From Planctomycetota bacterium (GTDB taxonomy: Bacteria > Planctomycetota > B15-G4), in contig QNBX01000227.1 in assembly GCA_003644265.1 (NCBI GenBank), positions 1-5,886 on the forward strand: a stretch of 5,886 nt of DNA, read 5' to 3'. The notes under the pieces were generated by a model. It worked only from the letters and a program-made list of their open reading frames with translations, was not told the origin of the DNA and made no database searches. Of this stretch, positions 5,674-5,886 are shown piece after piece. The translations under genes were made by a program, and so were the position numbers. Numbering within the stretch: position 1 is the first letter of the stretch; every line of letters starts with the position of its first letter.

Positions 5674-5886
5674 CTAGTTGCAGTCGTGCTGGCCACCGCA
5701 TGTGCCGAGGGTGCCGACGGTGCCCGATTCGTTCTCGGGTCTCGGCCGGAGCGGCAGCCACTCGAAGACGAGCTTGTCCTGCTTGGCGTCCGTGACGCGC
5801 AGCTTCACGAAGAACGTCTGCCGCGCGTCCTTGATCTCCATCACGTACAGCGCCGACTTCTCCGGTGAGAAGCAGCCCGTGGACCA
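5674..5886 (-). CDS. C-terminal 70 residues of an unrecognised protein, 5' end outside window
   Basis: A minus-strand frame is open from the right edge to a TAG at 5676-5674. I take it as a real gene because nearly every codon ends in G or C, as in the neighbouring genes, and because the translation has a natural composition. It contains alternating hydrophobic stretches typical of beta strands (ALYVMEIKDARQTFFVKLRV; KLVFEWLPL). The tail is Gly/Thr-rich and ends CGGQHDCN, with two cysteines close to the C-terminus that could form a disulfide if the protein is exported. There is no start in the window, so length, signal peptide and domain family cannot be judged. It reads in the same direction as the 909-residue gene but is 451 bases away, so co-transcription is uncertain. 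Confidence 0.82.
   Translation of the reverse strand, partial: WSTGCFSPEKSALYVMEIKDARQTFFVKLRVTDAKQDKLVFEWLPLRPRPENESGTVGTLGTCGGQHDCN

Noticed and set aside
5361..5696. Minus-strand 111-codon frame between the right-edge gene and the 909-residue gene
   Set aside because: Arg/Ser-rich translation, no Shine-Dalgarno or signal peptide, and it overlaps the end of the better-supported gene.
5056..5868. 270-codon plus-strand frame at the right end
   Set aside because: It overlaps antisense the start of the 909-residue gene and the right-edge gene, both better supported; its composition is typical of antisense GC-rich DNA.

Overview
The window is high-GC bacterial DNA in which every supported gene reads on the minus strand. 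There are three protein genes and two noncoding gaps of 361 and 451 bases. Two of the genes run off a window edge, so simple start-to-stop ORF calling misses them. The best guess for the host is a member of the Planctomycetota. This rests on my recollection of the C-terminal module of the left-hand protein (motifs LFLGLSSSPLPFKGGTL and AIQDAAAVGGVALSNA), which I associate with secreted planctomycete proteins. No rRNA or marker gene is present to confirm it.

Layout, read in the direction of transcription (right to left): (1) 5886-5674 is the last 70 codons of an unrecognised protein that enters from the right edge. (2) 5673-5223 is a noncoding gap. It holds an 8-bp perfect inverted repeat, a weak sigma70-like promoter and a strong Shine-Dalgarno for the next gene. 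(3) 5222-2493 is a 909-residue secreted protein with a signal peptide and many beta-propeller-like blades; I cannot name its family. (4) 2492-2132 is a second gap, with a hairpin just after the stop and another hairpin upstream of the next start. (5) 2131 to the left edge is a secreted RCC1-repeat protein. It has a signal peptide, fourteen RCC1-type repeats of about 39 residues and the putative planctomycete C-terminal module. Its stop lies just outside the window.

The two long genes both encode exported, propeller-rich proteins, suggesting roles at the cell surface or in the periplasm. The gaps between genes are long, so separate transcription is more likely than a tight operon. No mobile element, tRNA, rRNA or CRISPR array was found.

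The most interesting feature is the RCC1 array. Fourteen repeats equal two times seven, and odd sequence markers recur at a distance of seven repeats (1 with 8, 7 with 14, 4 with 11). This suggests two seven-bladed propellers made by duplicating a whole propeller. Within each near-identical repeat a few loop positions are very variable: the two residues after the conserved AG differ in all fourteen repeats. That pattern would fit a diversified binding surface.
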